DNA of 64,000 bases from UBA5336 sp038522375 (lineage in GTDB: Bacteria > Pseudomonadota > Alphaproteobacteria > Caulobacterales > Hyphomonadaceae): assembly GCA_038522375.1 (NCBI GenBank), contig JBCBKE010000001.1, forward strand, positions 1-64,000, read 5' to 3'. A program made the position numbers and the translations under genes. Numbering within the stretch: the first letter of the stretch is position 1; each line of letters begins with the position of its first letter. Positions 17,084-25,620 of the stretch are shown in pieces. The notes beneath the pieces were generated by a model. That model was not told where the DNA came from, searched no databases, and saw only the letters and a list, made by a program, of their open reading frames with translations.

Positions 17084-18151
17084 ATGTCCAAGAAGGCAAT
17101 GATCACTGGGGTGACCGGTCAGGACGGGGCCTATCTCAGCCGGCTGCTGCTCGAAAAAGGCTATGAAGTCCATGGCGTGAAGCGGCGGTCGTCCAGTTTC
17201 AACACCGAGCGAGTCGACGGGATCTACCAGGACCCTCACCTTGAAGACACGCAGTTCTACCTGCACTATGGCGATTTGACGGACTCCACCAACCTCATTC
17301 GGCTTGTCCAGCAGATCCAGCCCGATGAGATCTACAATCTGGGCGCCCAGAGCCACGTTCAGGTGAGTTTCGACACGCCTGAATACACCGCCCAGTCCGA
17401 TGCGGTCGGAACCCTTCGCCTGCTTGAGGCGATCCGTATCCTGGGACTGGAAAAGAAAACGAAATTCTACCAGGCCTCCACGTCCGAGCTCTACGGCCTC
17501 GTCCAGGAAGTGCCGCAGAGCGAGACCACGCCATTCTACCCGCGTTCGCCATACGGCGCTGCAAAGCTCTATGGGTACTGGATCACCGTCAACTACCGGG
17601 AATCCTACGGCATGTTTGCGTCCAACGGGATCCTGTTCAACCATGAAAGCCCGATGCGGGGGGAAACCTTTGTTACCCGCAAGATCACCCGGGCGGTGGC
17701 TGCGATCCACCATGGCTACCAGGACACCCTCTATCTGGGTAATTTGGATGCGCTGCGCGACTGGGGCCATGCCAGGGATTATGTCGAGGGCATGTGGCGG
17801 ATACTCCAGCACAGCGCGCCCGACGACTTCGTGCTCGGCACCGGAGAGATGCATTCGGTGCGGGAGTTCGTGGAGCTTGCGTTCGCCGAAACCGGAAAGT
17901 CGATCCGGTGGGAGGGCGCTGGCACCGATGAGATCGGCATCGATCCCGATACGGGCCGGGTGCTCGTCCGGGTTGACCCTCGCTATTTCCGTCCCGCCGA
18001 AGTCGATCAACTGCTCGCCAACCCCGCCAAGGCGAAGGAGAAGCTGGGATGGACTTTCACCACGCCGTTCCCTGACCTTGTGAAGGAAATGGTGAAGGAA
18101 GATATCGCCAAGGTGAAGGACGAACATGGCCGCAAGAACCGCCATGAGTAA
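17084..18151 (+). CDS. gmd: GDP-mannose 4,6-dehydratase
   Basis: Converts GDP-D-mannose to GDP-4-keto-6-deoxy-D-mannose, the first step to GDP-L-fucose and related sugars. A 355-residue extended SDR: GVTGQDGAYLSRLLLEKGY is the NADP-binding loop, VKRRSSSFNTERVD is the Gmd signature, STSELYG carries the catalytic Thr/Ser-Glu, and SPYGAAKLYGYW gives Tyr and Lys of the YxxxK pair. NHESPMRGETFVTRKI and DWGHARDYVEGMW are also diagnostic. ATG 17084 has GAGGTAGG 8 bases upstream; a TTG two codons earlier is unlikely. The gene overlaps fcl by 26 bases, so they form one operon. Confidence 0.97.
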   Translation: MSKKAMITGVTGQDGAYLSRLLLEKGYEVHGVKRRSSSFNTERVDGIYQDPHLEDTQFYLHYGDLTDSTNLIRLVQQIQPDEIYNLGAQSHVQVSFDTPEYTAQSDAVGTLRLLEAIRILGLEKKTKFYQASTSELYGLVQEVPQSETTPFYPRSPYGAAKLYGYWITVNYRESYGMFASNGILFNHESPMRGETFVTRKITRAVAAIHHGYQDTLYLGNLDALRDWGHARDYVEGMWRILQHSAPDDFVLGTGEMHSVREFVELAFAETGKSIRWEGAGTDEIGIDPDTGRVLVRVDPRYFRPAEVDQLLANPAKAKEKLGWTFTTPFPDLVKEMVKEDIAKVKDEHGRKNRHE

Positions 18152-19133
18152 CGCGCCAACCGTTTCGGCTGGCCATGACCGGGGCCAGCCCTATGACCTT
18201 CGCGGCAAACGCATTTGGGTCGCCGGTCACCGCGGTATGGTTGGCTCGGCCTGTGTCCGGCGGCTCGGCCAGGAAGGGTGCGCCGAGATCATCACGGCCG
18301 GCCGCGACGTCGTGGATCTCATGGACCAGGACCAGGTCGCGGGCTTCATGGACGAGGCCAGACCCGACGCGGTGATTGTCGCCGCGGCCAAGGTGGGCGG
18401 CATTCTTGCCAATGACATCTACCCGGCTGATTTTCTCTACGACAACCTCATGATCGAGGCGAACATCATTCGCCAGGCCGCAGAGACCGGCGTCCAGAAA
18501 CTGATGTTCCTGGGCTCTTCCTGTATTTATCCCAAGTTTGCAGACCAGCCGATTCGGGAAAGTGCGCTGCTGACGGGTACGCTTGAGCCCACCAATGAGT
18601 GGTATGCCATCGCGAAAATAGCCGGAATCAAGCTTTGCGAGGCCTTCCGGAAACAGCACGGCCTCGACTTCATCTCCGCCATGCCGACGAACCTCTACGG
18701 GCCCAACGACAATTTCGACCTGCAGACGTCACACGTCCTGCCAGCGCTCATTCGAAAGGCCCATGCGGCCAAGCTCGCTGGCGAAGACGGTCTGGAAATC
18801 TGGGGCACCGGCACGCCCCGCCGGGAATTCCTGCATGTGGATGACCTGGCCGACGCCTTGATCCACATCCTCAAACACTATTCGGACGCCGAGCACATCA
18901 ATGTCGGATCGGGTGACGATGTCACGATCAAGACACTCGCCGAAACGGTGATGGACGTTGTCGGGCTTGATGGCGATCTCCGCCACGATCGATCCAAACC
19001 CGATGGAACCCCGCGCAAGCTGATGGCGGCCGACAAGCTGCGGGCGCTCGGCTGGGCGCCCAGGATTGGACTGCGTGATGGAATCGCTAGCACCTATGAA
19101 TGGTTCTTGGAGTCCGATTGGAACAAGGACTGA
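18126..19133 (+). CDS. fcl: GDP-L-fucose synthase
   Basis: Bifunctional 3,5-epimerase/4-reductase that turns the Gmd product into GDP-L-fucose. Seen: VAGHRGMVGSACVRRL (nucleotide-binding loop), GSSCIYPKFADQPI (the signature with catalytic Ser and Cys), YAIAKIAGIKLCEAFR (Tyr/Lys pair), PTNLYGPNDNFD, and GTGTPRREFLHVDDLADA. Length 335 residues with about 25 extra residues at the N-terminus; ATG 18144 is an alternative start. It overlaps the end of gmd. Upstream phosphomannomutase plus gmd and fcl give most of a GDP-fucose route; the guanylyltransferase is not here. Confidence 0.96.
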   Translation: MAARTAMSNAPTVSAGHDRGQPYDLRGKRIWVAGHRGMVGSACVRRLGQEGCAEIITAGRDVVDLMDQDQVAGFMDEARPDAVIVAAAKVGGILANDIYPADFLYDNLMIEANIIRQAAETGVQKLMFLGSSCIYPKFADQPIRESALLTGTLEPTNEWYAIAKIAGIKLCEAFRKQHGLDFISAMPTNLYGPNDNFDLQTSHVLPALIRKAHAAKLAGEDGLEIWGTGTPRREFLHVDDLADALIHILKHYSDAEHINVGSGDDVTIKTLAETVMDVVGLDGDLRHDRSKPDGTPRKLMAADKLRALGWAPRIGLRDGIASTYEWFLESDWNKD

Positions 19134-19251
19134 ATGCGCCTGAATGGCGACTGCGGAATGGGCGATCAGTAATGCGCCTCGCCCTTTCGCAGAGTCGCCC
19201 CGGCGGCTAATGTCACGCCAGAAGATGTGTGGCGTACCAGGGAGGTCGGGT

Positions 19252-20109
19252 TTGACCGTCAGCCGAGCCGAACGGCTCCTTCGTCCCTTGGGATTGGACC
19301 GCTTGCTTGCGACCCGCACCTATCGTGCGGCCCGTGATCCCCAATGGCTCATGGATCCCCGAGCCGTGCGAAGCCGGGCCAATCTGGTTGACCTCCATAA
19401 CGCCGAAGCCGGCGCGTCCGGCGTTATCGTTGGGACCGGGCGCAGCCTTCGCGAAACCGACCTCTCCGCCATTGGCGATCGCCCGACGATTGGTCTCAAC
19501 CGCTTGTTCTATGGTTTTGATGCGCTGGACTTTCGTCCTGACCGGTTGGTCTGCGTCAATCTCATGATGCTCGAGCAGTCGGCGCCCGAGATCGAGACCG
19601 CGGGCGTGCCGGTTTTGGCCAGTTGGGGCGGTCGTCAGTATTTCAGCCCGGACGCCGAAATCACATACTTGCGAACCTTCGATGGCACGCGGTTCTCCCA
19701 GTCGCTGGCCGACCGGGTCTACACCGGCTCCACGGTGACCTATGTGGCGTTGCAGCTCGCCTACTGGCTGGGCTGGCATGAGGTGACCCTTCTGGGGATC
19801 GACCATAGCTACCGCCTTGAAAACCACGAACAACAACTTGGCCCCCATGCCACGTCCGTGCGGCTGGAGGCCGACCAGAACCATTTTATGCCCGATTACT
19901 TCCCAGCCGGTCAGACGTGGCAGCTCCCCGACCTCGAAAACTCCGAGGCAGCCTATTCCCAGGCGCGCAGGGTCTTCGAGGCCAATGGCAGGCAGGTCGT
20001 CGATGCGACCGTTGGCGGTTCGCTGAACGTCTTCAACAAGGCATACTGGCCCCGGTGCAATGCGAACGGCGCTGCCATGCACGCCGCACCCGGCACGCCG
20101 GCGGAATAG
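19252..20109 (+). CDS. DUF115 / MptE-like protein (Maf-related)
   Basis: A protein with the 6-hydroxymethylpterin pyrophosphokinase MptE-like (DUF115) fold, a family that includes motility-associated-factor (Maf) glycosyltransferases. Diagnostic block: VIVGTGRSLRETDLSAIGDR then IGLNRLF; later TGSTVTYVALQLAYWLG, VTLLGIDHSY and NHFMPDYFP, then ATVGGSLNVF. The same blocks recur in the next gene. The best start is TTG 19252, with GGGAGGT at 19240-19245; an ATG at 19144 lacks a ribosome site. It follows fcl in the same direction, so a role in glycan transfer is likely but the substrate is unknown. Confidence 0.75.
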   Translation: MTVSRAERLLRPLGLDRLLATRTYRAARDPQWLMDPRAVRSRANLVDLHNAEAGASGVIVGTGRSLRETDLSAIGDRPTIGLNRLFYGFDALDFRPDRLVCVNLMMLEQSAPEIETAGVPVLASWGGRQYFSPDAEITYLRTFDGTRFSQSLADRVYTGSTVTYVALQLAYWLGWHEVTLLGIDHSYRLENHEQQLGPHATSVRLEADQNHFMPDYFPAGQTWQLPDLENSEAAYSQARRVFEANGRQVVDATVGGSLNVFNKAYWPRCNANGAAMHAAPGTPAE

Positions 20110-20175
20110 TGGCCCTGATGCATCTGGAGTGCGCCATGCCGGGACGGACCGGTGCCATGGGAGGAACGTTGCAAC

Positions 20176-22695
20176 ATGGCCGATAGTGCTGGCCCGATCG
20201 AAGGTCTGCAATCGGCGGACACGTTGGAAGCCCGCTACCAGGCAGCGCTCGCCCAGGTACCGTTCCGCGCGCCGATCTACCTGCCCACAGACCGGGTCCC
20301 GCTTGAGCAGCGAGCGAGCGGCATGGAGCAGGTTGCCCGCATTCACAATCACGCGCTGAAAACGGTCTATGCCAGCCAGCTCAAGGCCCTCCGGCGCAAA
20401 CACGCCGGCCAACGCCGGGCCTTCATCATCGGCAATGGACCAAGCCTAAACCAGACTGACCTCAGCCAGTTGAAGGATGAGGTCACTTTCTGCGTGAACG
20501 GGTTCTTCTTGAAGATGGATGAACTTGACTGGACGCCGACTTATTATGTGGTCGAGGATCACCTGGTGGCGGAAGACAGGGCTGCCGCGATCAATGCCCT
20601 GACCGGCCCGGTCAAGCTGTTTCCCGCCTATCTCGCCTATTGCCTGGAACCCGGCACTGACACGATCTTCTTCAACCATCGTGCCCGCAAGCGCTTTCCC
20701 GAAGCGTTCGATTTCTCCACCGACGCATCGGAGGTCACTTACACCGGCTGCACCGTGACGTTCACCTGCATGCAACTCGCCCACTATCTGGGTTTCCAGG
20801 AACTCTACCTGATCGGCGTCGACGCAAGCTACGATATCCCGAAGGATGTGCTGGTCGACGATACCCAGGGCGCCACGGCGATCCTCGATATGGACTCCGA
20901 AGACCCGAATCACTTTCACCCCGACTATTTTGGCAAAGGCATGCGTTGGCACGATCCCCAGGTGGACAAGATGCTGGAGGCCTATGGCGAAGCGCGAGTG
21001 GTTGCCGACCGGCTGGGGCGCCCGATCTACAATGCAACAGTCGGCGGGGCCCTGGAGGTGTTTGAACGCAGGGCCTTCAACCGCATCTTTCCAGCCGCAA
21101 TCGCCCCCAGTGCCATGGCGCAGGTCAATGGGGTGGAGGCCCTCGATTGCCGCACTGAAGCAGCCGCATCGGCACGGACCTCCGCTGCCGAAACGGCTGC
21201 CTCCCGCTTTCCTCGCCTATTGCTGCTCGATGCTGTCCCGCCCGGACGGATGACAGCAACCGGGGAGCTCAAATCCACCCTGTTCGGCGCCTGGCCCGAT
21301 GACCACCTCCTGCATATCGCCCAGAACAAGCACCGGCTTGAAGCCCGGGGAGGGGCCATTTCTCCGGGCGCCAGCACCACCGCAGCCTTCACGCCTGACA
21401 TCCTCGGCCAGTTGGCAAACGACTTCGGGCCCGAACTCATCCTCTTCCGTCCCATTCCAGACCGGGACGCCTTCAACGATGTCGCCTTCGATCTCGCAAA
21501 CGGCATGGAGACCCCGCTCGCGCTCTGGATCGTGGATGACTGGCCAACCCATCTGGCAAGTACCGACCCCGACCAATGGGCGCGGCTTGAGCCGGCTTTC
21601 CGGCGCGCTCTGGACAAGGCCAGCCTCCATGTGGCGATCAGCGGTGCCATGGCCGACGCCTTCGAAACCCGTTACGGCAAGCCATTCATCGCTGTTTCGA
21701 ACGCGGTCGATCCCGGCGACTGGCCAACGCGAAAACCGGTGGCAAGCGCCAGTACGACACCTTTCCGCATCCGCTACAGCGGCGGGTTGTCCGCAAAGAT
21801 GACCTTGCAGAGCCTCATCGACATCGCCGACGCGGTTGAGACGCTGTCGCTGGACCGGCCTGTCAAATTCGAGATCAATACGCGGGCCCATTGGAAGCGG
21901 CTGTTCGGTGACCGGTTCAGCCATTTCAGGCGAACCCGCCTCACAACCCAGGATATGGATCCGGCGACCTATCGCGAATGGTTGTGCGACGCCGATCTTA
22001 CGGCGGTTGTCTACAATTTCGATCAAGAGACCATAGGCTACACGCGCTACTCGATGGCGAACAAGACGGTGGAGTGCCTCGCCAGCGGAGCACCGCCATT
22101 GGTCTACGGCCCGTCCGATATTCACACCATTGCCTGGCTCGAAGCAAAGGGTCTTGGGGTACGCGCTTCCGCACAGGGCCCGCAGGCATTAGGTTCGGCC
22201 ATCACCGATGCGGTCGCAAACCCCGCTCGGGTCAGGTCCGATGGCGAAACCGCCCGGGCGTTTGCCTTCAAGCATCGGGCCCTCGACCGGGAGCGTGACC
22301 GGTTCCGCTCTGCCCTTGCTGGTGCAGCAGCGAGGTCGGCCGCGCCCGCCGTCCAACCCCTCGCCGGGCAATTGAATGAAGACTATCGCAAACGCGTTCT
22401 CGCCGCCGTTGACGCTGATGAGGCCGCCTCCCTGGCCTTGAAACCGGTTCCATCTGGGCGAACCGATCGCATGATCTGGTTCTACAAGGGCTGGCGCGGC
22501 GTGCTCGCAGGTGGGGCCGTCGCTGCCCCGCTGCTCGCCTTCTGTTTGCATGCCTTCATAACGGCGACACCGTCCCTCGCCCTAGGTCTCCTTGCCGCGG
22601 CGAACAGTGTCAGCTTTGCGGTGATGACCTTCTTCGCCGGCTACCTTTTCACCCTCATCGAGGACTACAGCCCCGGCGGTCGGCCCCAGCGGTAA
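20176..22695 (+). CDS. DUF115 (MptE-like) / glycosyltransferase fusion with C-terminal membrane helices
   Basis: An 839-residue, three-part protein. Residues about 60-320 are a DUF115 domain (FIIGNGPSLNQTDLSQL at 83-99, then TGCTVTFTCMQLAHYLGF, LIGVDASY, NHFHPDYFG, ATVGGALEVF). Residues about 350-720 look like a GT-B glycosyltransferase (LWIVDDWPTHL, VAISGAMADAF, AVSNAVDP, RIRYSGGLSAKMTLQSL, NKTVECLASGAPPLVYGP). Residues about 775-825 hold two hydrophobic helices, so the protein is probably anchored in the inner membrane. ATG 20176 has GGAGGAA about 10 bases upstream. The paired DUF115 gene lies just before it. Acceptor and donor are unknown; GDP-fucose from the adjacent genes is a candidate donor. 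Confidence 0.75.
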   Translation: MADSAGPIEGLQSADTLEARYQAALAQVPFRAPIYLPTDRVPLEQRASGMEQVARIHNHALKTVYASQLKALRRKHAGQRRAFIIGNGPSLNQTDLSQLKDEVTFCVNGFFLKMDELDWTPTYYVVEDHLVAEDRAAAINALTGPVKLFPAYLAYCLEPGTDTIFFNHRARKRFPEAFDFSTDASEVTYTGCTVTFTCMQLAHYLGFQELYLIGVDASYDIPKDVLVDDTQGATAILDMDSEDPNHFHPDYFGKGMRWHDPQVDKMLEAYGEARVVADRLGRPIYNATVGGALEVFERRAFNRIFPAAIAPSAMAQVNGVEALDCRTEAAASARTSAAETAASRFPRLLLLDAVPPGRMTATGELKSTLFGAWPDDHLLHIAQNKHRLEARGGAISPGASTTAAFTPDILGQLANDFGPELILFRPIPDRDAFNDVAFDLANGMETPLALWIVDDWPTHLASTDPDQWARLEPAFRRALDKASLHVAISGAMADAFETRYGKPFIAVSNAVDPGDWPTRKPVASASTTPFRIRYSGGLSAKMTLQSLIDIADAVETLSLDRPVKFEINTRAHWKRLFGDRFSHFRRTRLTTQDMDPATYREWLCDADLTAVVYNFDQETIGYTRYSMANKTVECLASGAPPLVYGPSDIHTIAWLEAKGLGVRASAQGPQALGSAITDAVANPARVRSDGETARAFAFKHRALDRERDRFRSALAGAAARSAAPAVQPLAGQLNEDYRKRVLAAVDADEAASLALKPVPSGRTDRMIWFYKGWRGVLAGGAVAAPLLAFCLHAFITATPSLALGLLAAANSVSFAVMTFFAGYLFTLIEDYSPGGRPQR

Positions 22696-22707
22696 CGGGG
22701 CCGACCG
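22677..22707. terminator. Bidirectional terminator hairpin between convergent genes
   Basis: An 11-base perfect inverted repeat (arms 22677-22687 and 22697-22707, loop 9 bases) of mostly G and C spans the stop codon of the fusion gene and ends just before the stop of the convergent kinase gene. It has no T-run on either strand, but position and stem strength suggest a shared terminator. Confidence 0.6.
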
Positions 22708-22709
22708 GC

Positions 22710-24650
22710 CTAAACATCCGCCGCCTCAAGCCCCGGAAAGCGCACCAGTTCCGGACGCGGCAGCGATAGCGTGACGGACGTTCCGCCGCCTGTGCCCGGT
22801 TCGACAACGAGACTGGCCCTGATGCGGGCCGCGCGTTGGCGCATGGAGGTCAACCCCTTTCCGGCGACGATCTGGGACTCGGCAAAGCCCCGTCCGTTAT
22901 CCTCAACCATCAAGCGGAGGGCTCCACCGACTTCTGCCTCCGTGAGTGACAGGGTAATCACGTCGGCGCCGGAGTGTTGCAGCGCATTGGAAAACACCTC
23001 CTGCACAATGCGAAGCACCTGGAGGACCGTGTCGGGGGGAAGTTCAACCGCGGCAGCCTCTGGCGTGATTTCCCAATTCAGGCGGACCCCGGCCTCCTTC
23101 AATTTGGGTTCCAATCGGTTCCGGAAGGCGCCGAGCGCAAAGCCCAGGCTGTCGCCGGCGGTGTCCAGACTGTCCACAATGAGACGCAGGTCGTCCAGCA
23201 CCCGCTGGAGCGATCTGGCCAATGCATCGGGCTTAGCCCCTCCAGACCGCGCTTGCACCATCAGGGATACGAGATGCCCTCCAATCCCATCATGCATGTC
23301 CCGCATGAGGCGCTGGCGCTCATCGTTCAGGACGCGCTCTCGCTCCACCGCCTTCTCGCGTTGAAAAAGGGTTTGTAATTGCTTCTGCTGCTGATCGAGG
23401 CGGCTTTCGAGAATATCGTTATGGTCAAGCGCAATGCGCCGCGCGCGGGTAGCTTGGGTCGCAATGGCTGCGGACAGGCCGAGCGCGAAGACGGCGCCGA
23501 ACCAGGGCAGTGCGTAGTTGCCCAATGGCAAGTGACTGAGAAATGGCACGGTGGTGCCGAACCGGTCATCCACCCCGTCAAGAAACATCGCCAACAGGCA
23601 GGCCGTCACTGCAGCTGTTTCGACCCGGCTTGAATCGCCAGGACGGCTGGCTTGCAGATAGAACAGGGCACCAATCAGGAGGGGGGCCAGGACCATCTTC
23701 GACCACACCTCGATCGGCCATGACCAGTCGAAAACGGCACGCGGTCCAGCGGTGGCGGCGAGCAGAGGCACCAAGCACGCCAGCAAGGTGAGCAATGGGA
23801 CGCTCCTTGAGATCAGGGCCGGAGCCTTCAGGCGCCAAACCGTGTAGGTGGCGAGGCCGCCGATCACGAGAAACGCCGTCACGTAGCCGAAGACCGTGTG
23901 CCAGGGCGACCACAGGCGCGGCCACCCCATCGTGTTCAGGTTGTAGAAAAGCCAGACAAGGGCGAGGACCGCGACCGCAGCGACTTGCGCCCGGTCTCGC
24001 CGTTCCCATGCGAGGGCGCCGAACAGGATCGCAACGAAGGCGAGCAGTGCCGCCGCCATCCCGACCCCGAGGCCGCCGAAGAAACGTGACCACCAGACCG
24101 AACGCATGATCGGGCCGGCATCGTCGATCGTGGTAATCGGATAGACCAGGCGACCAGCCACATTGGAACTGAAAACCAGCGTGTTCTCCCCGACTGTCAG
24201 GAGATCCCTGGGAAGGCTGTAAGCATCGGTATAAAACCCAGAATTGCCGGACCACGACCGATTCGAAGCCGCCGTGTAGAGTTCCGTTCCGTTGAGATTG
24301 ACCCGCACCACGCGCCGCGAGAGCGTCAAATGGGCTGCAAGGTCCCTGTCCATATCGTCAGCATCCAGGACGAAGCGCTTGACCATGATAGAGCCTTGCG
24401 TTGCGCGCGGCTCTTCTTTCACATACGCGCCGCCGGTAGGGAAAAGGGGCACGTCGACCCGGTATCCGTCTCCGGGCTGCATGGTTTCAAAGCTATCTTC
24501 CGGGCCAGTAACGTAAACTTCAGCCGTCGGCGCCGCGTCGAGGTAAGGCGGACGGGACAATGTCTCGGCAATCGCGAGAAGGGCCCAGGCCACGAACAGG
24601 CCAGCAAAAACGGTGAAAGTTGCGCCCATGAGACCGTTGCGGGTCATCAT
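22710..24650 (-). CDS. Membrane sensor histidine kinase, NarL/DesK type, 7TM sensor
   Basis: Sensor kinase of 646 residues. One N-terminal helix (about 8-28) leads into a periplasmic domain (about 40-185) with a jelly-roll look (RVVRVNLNGTELY, RDLLTVGENTLVF), then about seven membrane helices (190-405), a layout like 7TMR-DISM receptors. A coiled coil (410-445) precedes a HisKA_3 domain with His453 in MRDMHDGIGGHL, and an HATPase_c domain with N-box EVFSNALQHS (Asn555) and DNGRGF (584-589), GKGLTSMRQRA. The start overlaps the stop of the response-regulator gene by four bases, so they are a coupled pair. Signal unknown. Confidence 0.9.
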   Translation of the reverse strand: MMTRNGLMGATFTVFAGLFVAWALLAIAETLSRPPYLDAAPTAEVYVTGPEDSFETMQPGDGYRVDVPLFPTGGAYVKEEPRATQGSIMVKRFVLDADDMDRDLAAHLTLSRRVVRVNLNGTELYTAASNRSWSGNSGFYTDAYSLPRDLLTVGENTLVFSSNVAGRLVYPITTIDDAGPIMRSVWWSRFFGGLGVGMAAALLAFVAILFGALAWERRDRAQVAAVAVLALVWLFYNLNTMGWPRLWSPWHTVFGYVTAFLVIGGLATYTVWRLKAPALISRSVPLLTLLACLVPLLAATAGPRAVFDWSWPIEVWSKMVLAPLLIGALFYLQASRPGDSSRVETAAVTACLLAMFLDGVDDRFGTTVPFLSHLPLGNYALPWFGAVFALGLSAAIATQATRARRIALDHNDILESRLDQQQKQLQTLFQREKAVERERVLNDERQRLMRDMHDGIGGHLVSLMVQARSGGAKPDALARSLQRVLDDLRLIVDSLDTAGDSLGFALGAFRNRLEPKLKEAGVRLNWEITPEAAAVELPPDTVLQVLRIVQEVFSNALQHSGADVITLSLTEAEVGGALRLMVEDNGRGFAESQIVAGKGLTSMRQRAARIRASLVVEPGTGGGTSVTLSLPRPELVRFPGLEAADV

Positions 24651-25375
24651 TGCGACGGCCGATCTGTTTGCGTCGGCGTAGCCGGCGGCGCCCCAAGTTG
24701 CACCTCACCGGAATCGATCGCCCGCGCCACGGCGGCAGCCCGGGTCTTTACCTGCAGCTTTCTGAACACCGACCGCAAGTGATCGGCCACCGTGTAAGGC
24801 GAAACGCCCAATGTCCGCGCGGTTTCCTTGTCCGTGGAGCCCACCGCCAGGCACTGGAGCACCTCGCGTTCGCGCTTCGATAGGGTCAAGAGCGGCTCGG
24901 CCGGCTCGGCATCGGTCCCGGGCAGTTCGCGAAACTCCTTGATCAGGAACCGCGCGATGGAGGGGCTGATCGGTGCATTGCCCGACAGGGTTTGATAAAT
25001 CGCGTCCCGCAGTTCAAACCCGGTCGCCCCCTTCATCAGGTAGCCATGGGCACCGGCGCGGAATGCCGAAACCACGGCTCGCTCGTCCCCCAGGACGCTT
25101 ATCACGATGATCTTGCTGCGCCCGGTCTCGCTCAGCGCTGAAATCAGGTCGAAGGCGGACCCGTCTGGCAACATCAGGTCGATCAGGACGATTTCCGGCG
25201 GGTCGTCCACAAACCGGGCTGCTTCGGACAGCGTGCCCGCAGCACCGGCCAACCGGAAACAGGGCTCGGTTTCAACGAGGCTTACAAAATCGGCGCAGAT
25301 GGCCGCGTCGTCTTCCACCACCGCAATCGATCGCAGGAGCTCTGGATGCATCTTGGTCATAGTTACCGCCGTCAT
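24647..25375 (-). CDS. NarL/LuxR-family response regulator
   Basis: Partner of the following kinase. It has a receiver domain (residues 14-130) with acidic pair Glu21-Asp22-Asp23, phospho-acceptor Asp66 in VLIDLMLPDG, and Lys115 in YLMKGATG, then a LuxR-type helix-turn-helix (about 171-227: LTLSKREREVLQCLAVG, TVADHLRSVFRKLQVKTRAAAV). The first eight residues may be extra; ATG 25360 (MTKMHPEL) and 25351 are later possibilities. It is transcribed away from the RTX gene across a 245-base divergent region, so control of RTX export is a reasonable guess, not shown. Confidence 0.92.
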   Translation of the reverse strand: MTAVTMTKMHPELLRSIAVVEDDAAICADFVSLVETEPCFRLAGAAGTLSEAARFVDDPPEIVLIDLMLPDGSAFDLISALSETGRSKIIVISVLGDERAVVSAFRAGAHGYLMKGATGFELRDAIYQTLSGNAPISPSIARFLIKEFRELPGTDAEPAEPLLTLSKREREVLQCLAVGSTDKETARTLGVSPYTVADHLRSVFRKLQVKTRAAAVARAIDSGEVQLGAPPATPTQTDRPSQ

Positions 25376-25620
25376 CGGTTACGCCCCGCGCCGGTCTTCG
25401 AAACCCCACCGGTCGATCCGGCCCCTGAGCTACCGTGTCTGGTTGAAATATCGCGGGGACGTTACCCCTCAAACAAGCGGGTTGTCAGGCATTTTTCGGA
25501 CGACAGGCAGCTGGTCCGTGCGCATTTGCAGCGCCTCTCCCCCCTCATTTCACCGGGATGCTGGCCCTTGCAACGCACGGGATAACCAAACGCACCGTTC
25601 TTTGAAGAGGGAAGACACCC

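Noticed and set aside
17027..18145. 372-codon minus-strand frame opposite gmd
   Set aside because: Antisense shadow of a diagnostic Gmd gene.
19213..20412. 399-codon minus-strand frame opposite the DUF115 gene
   Set aside because: Antisense shadow; no ribosome site or domain motif, and it crosses a gene boundary on the other strand.
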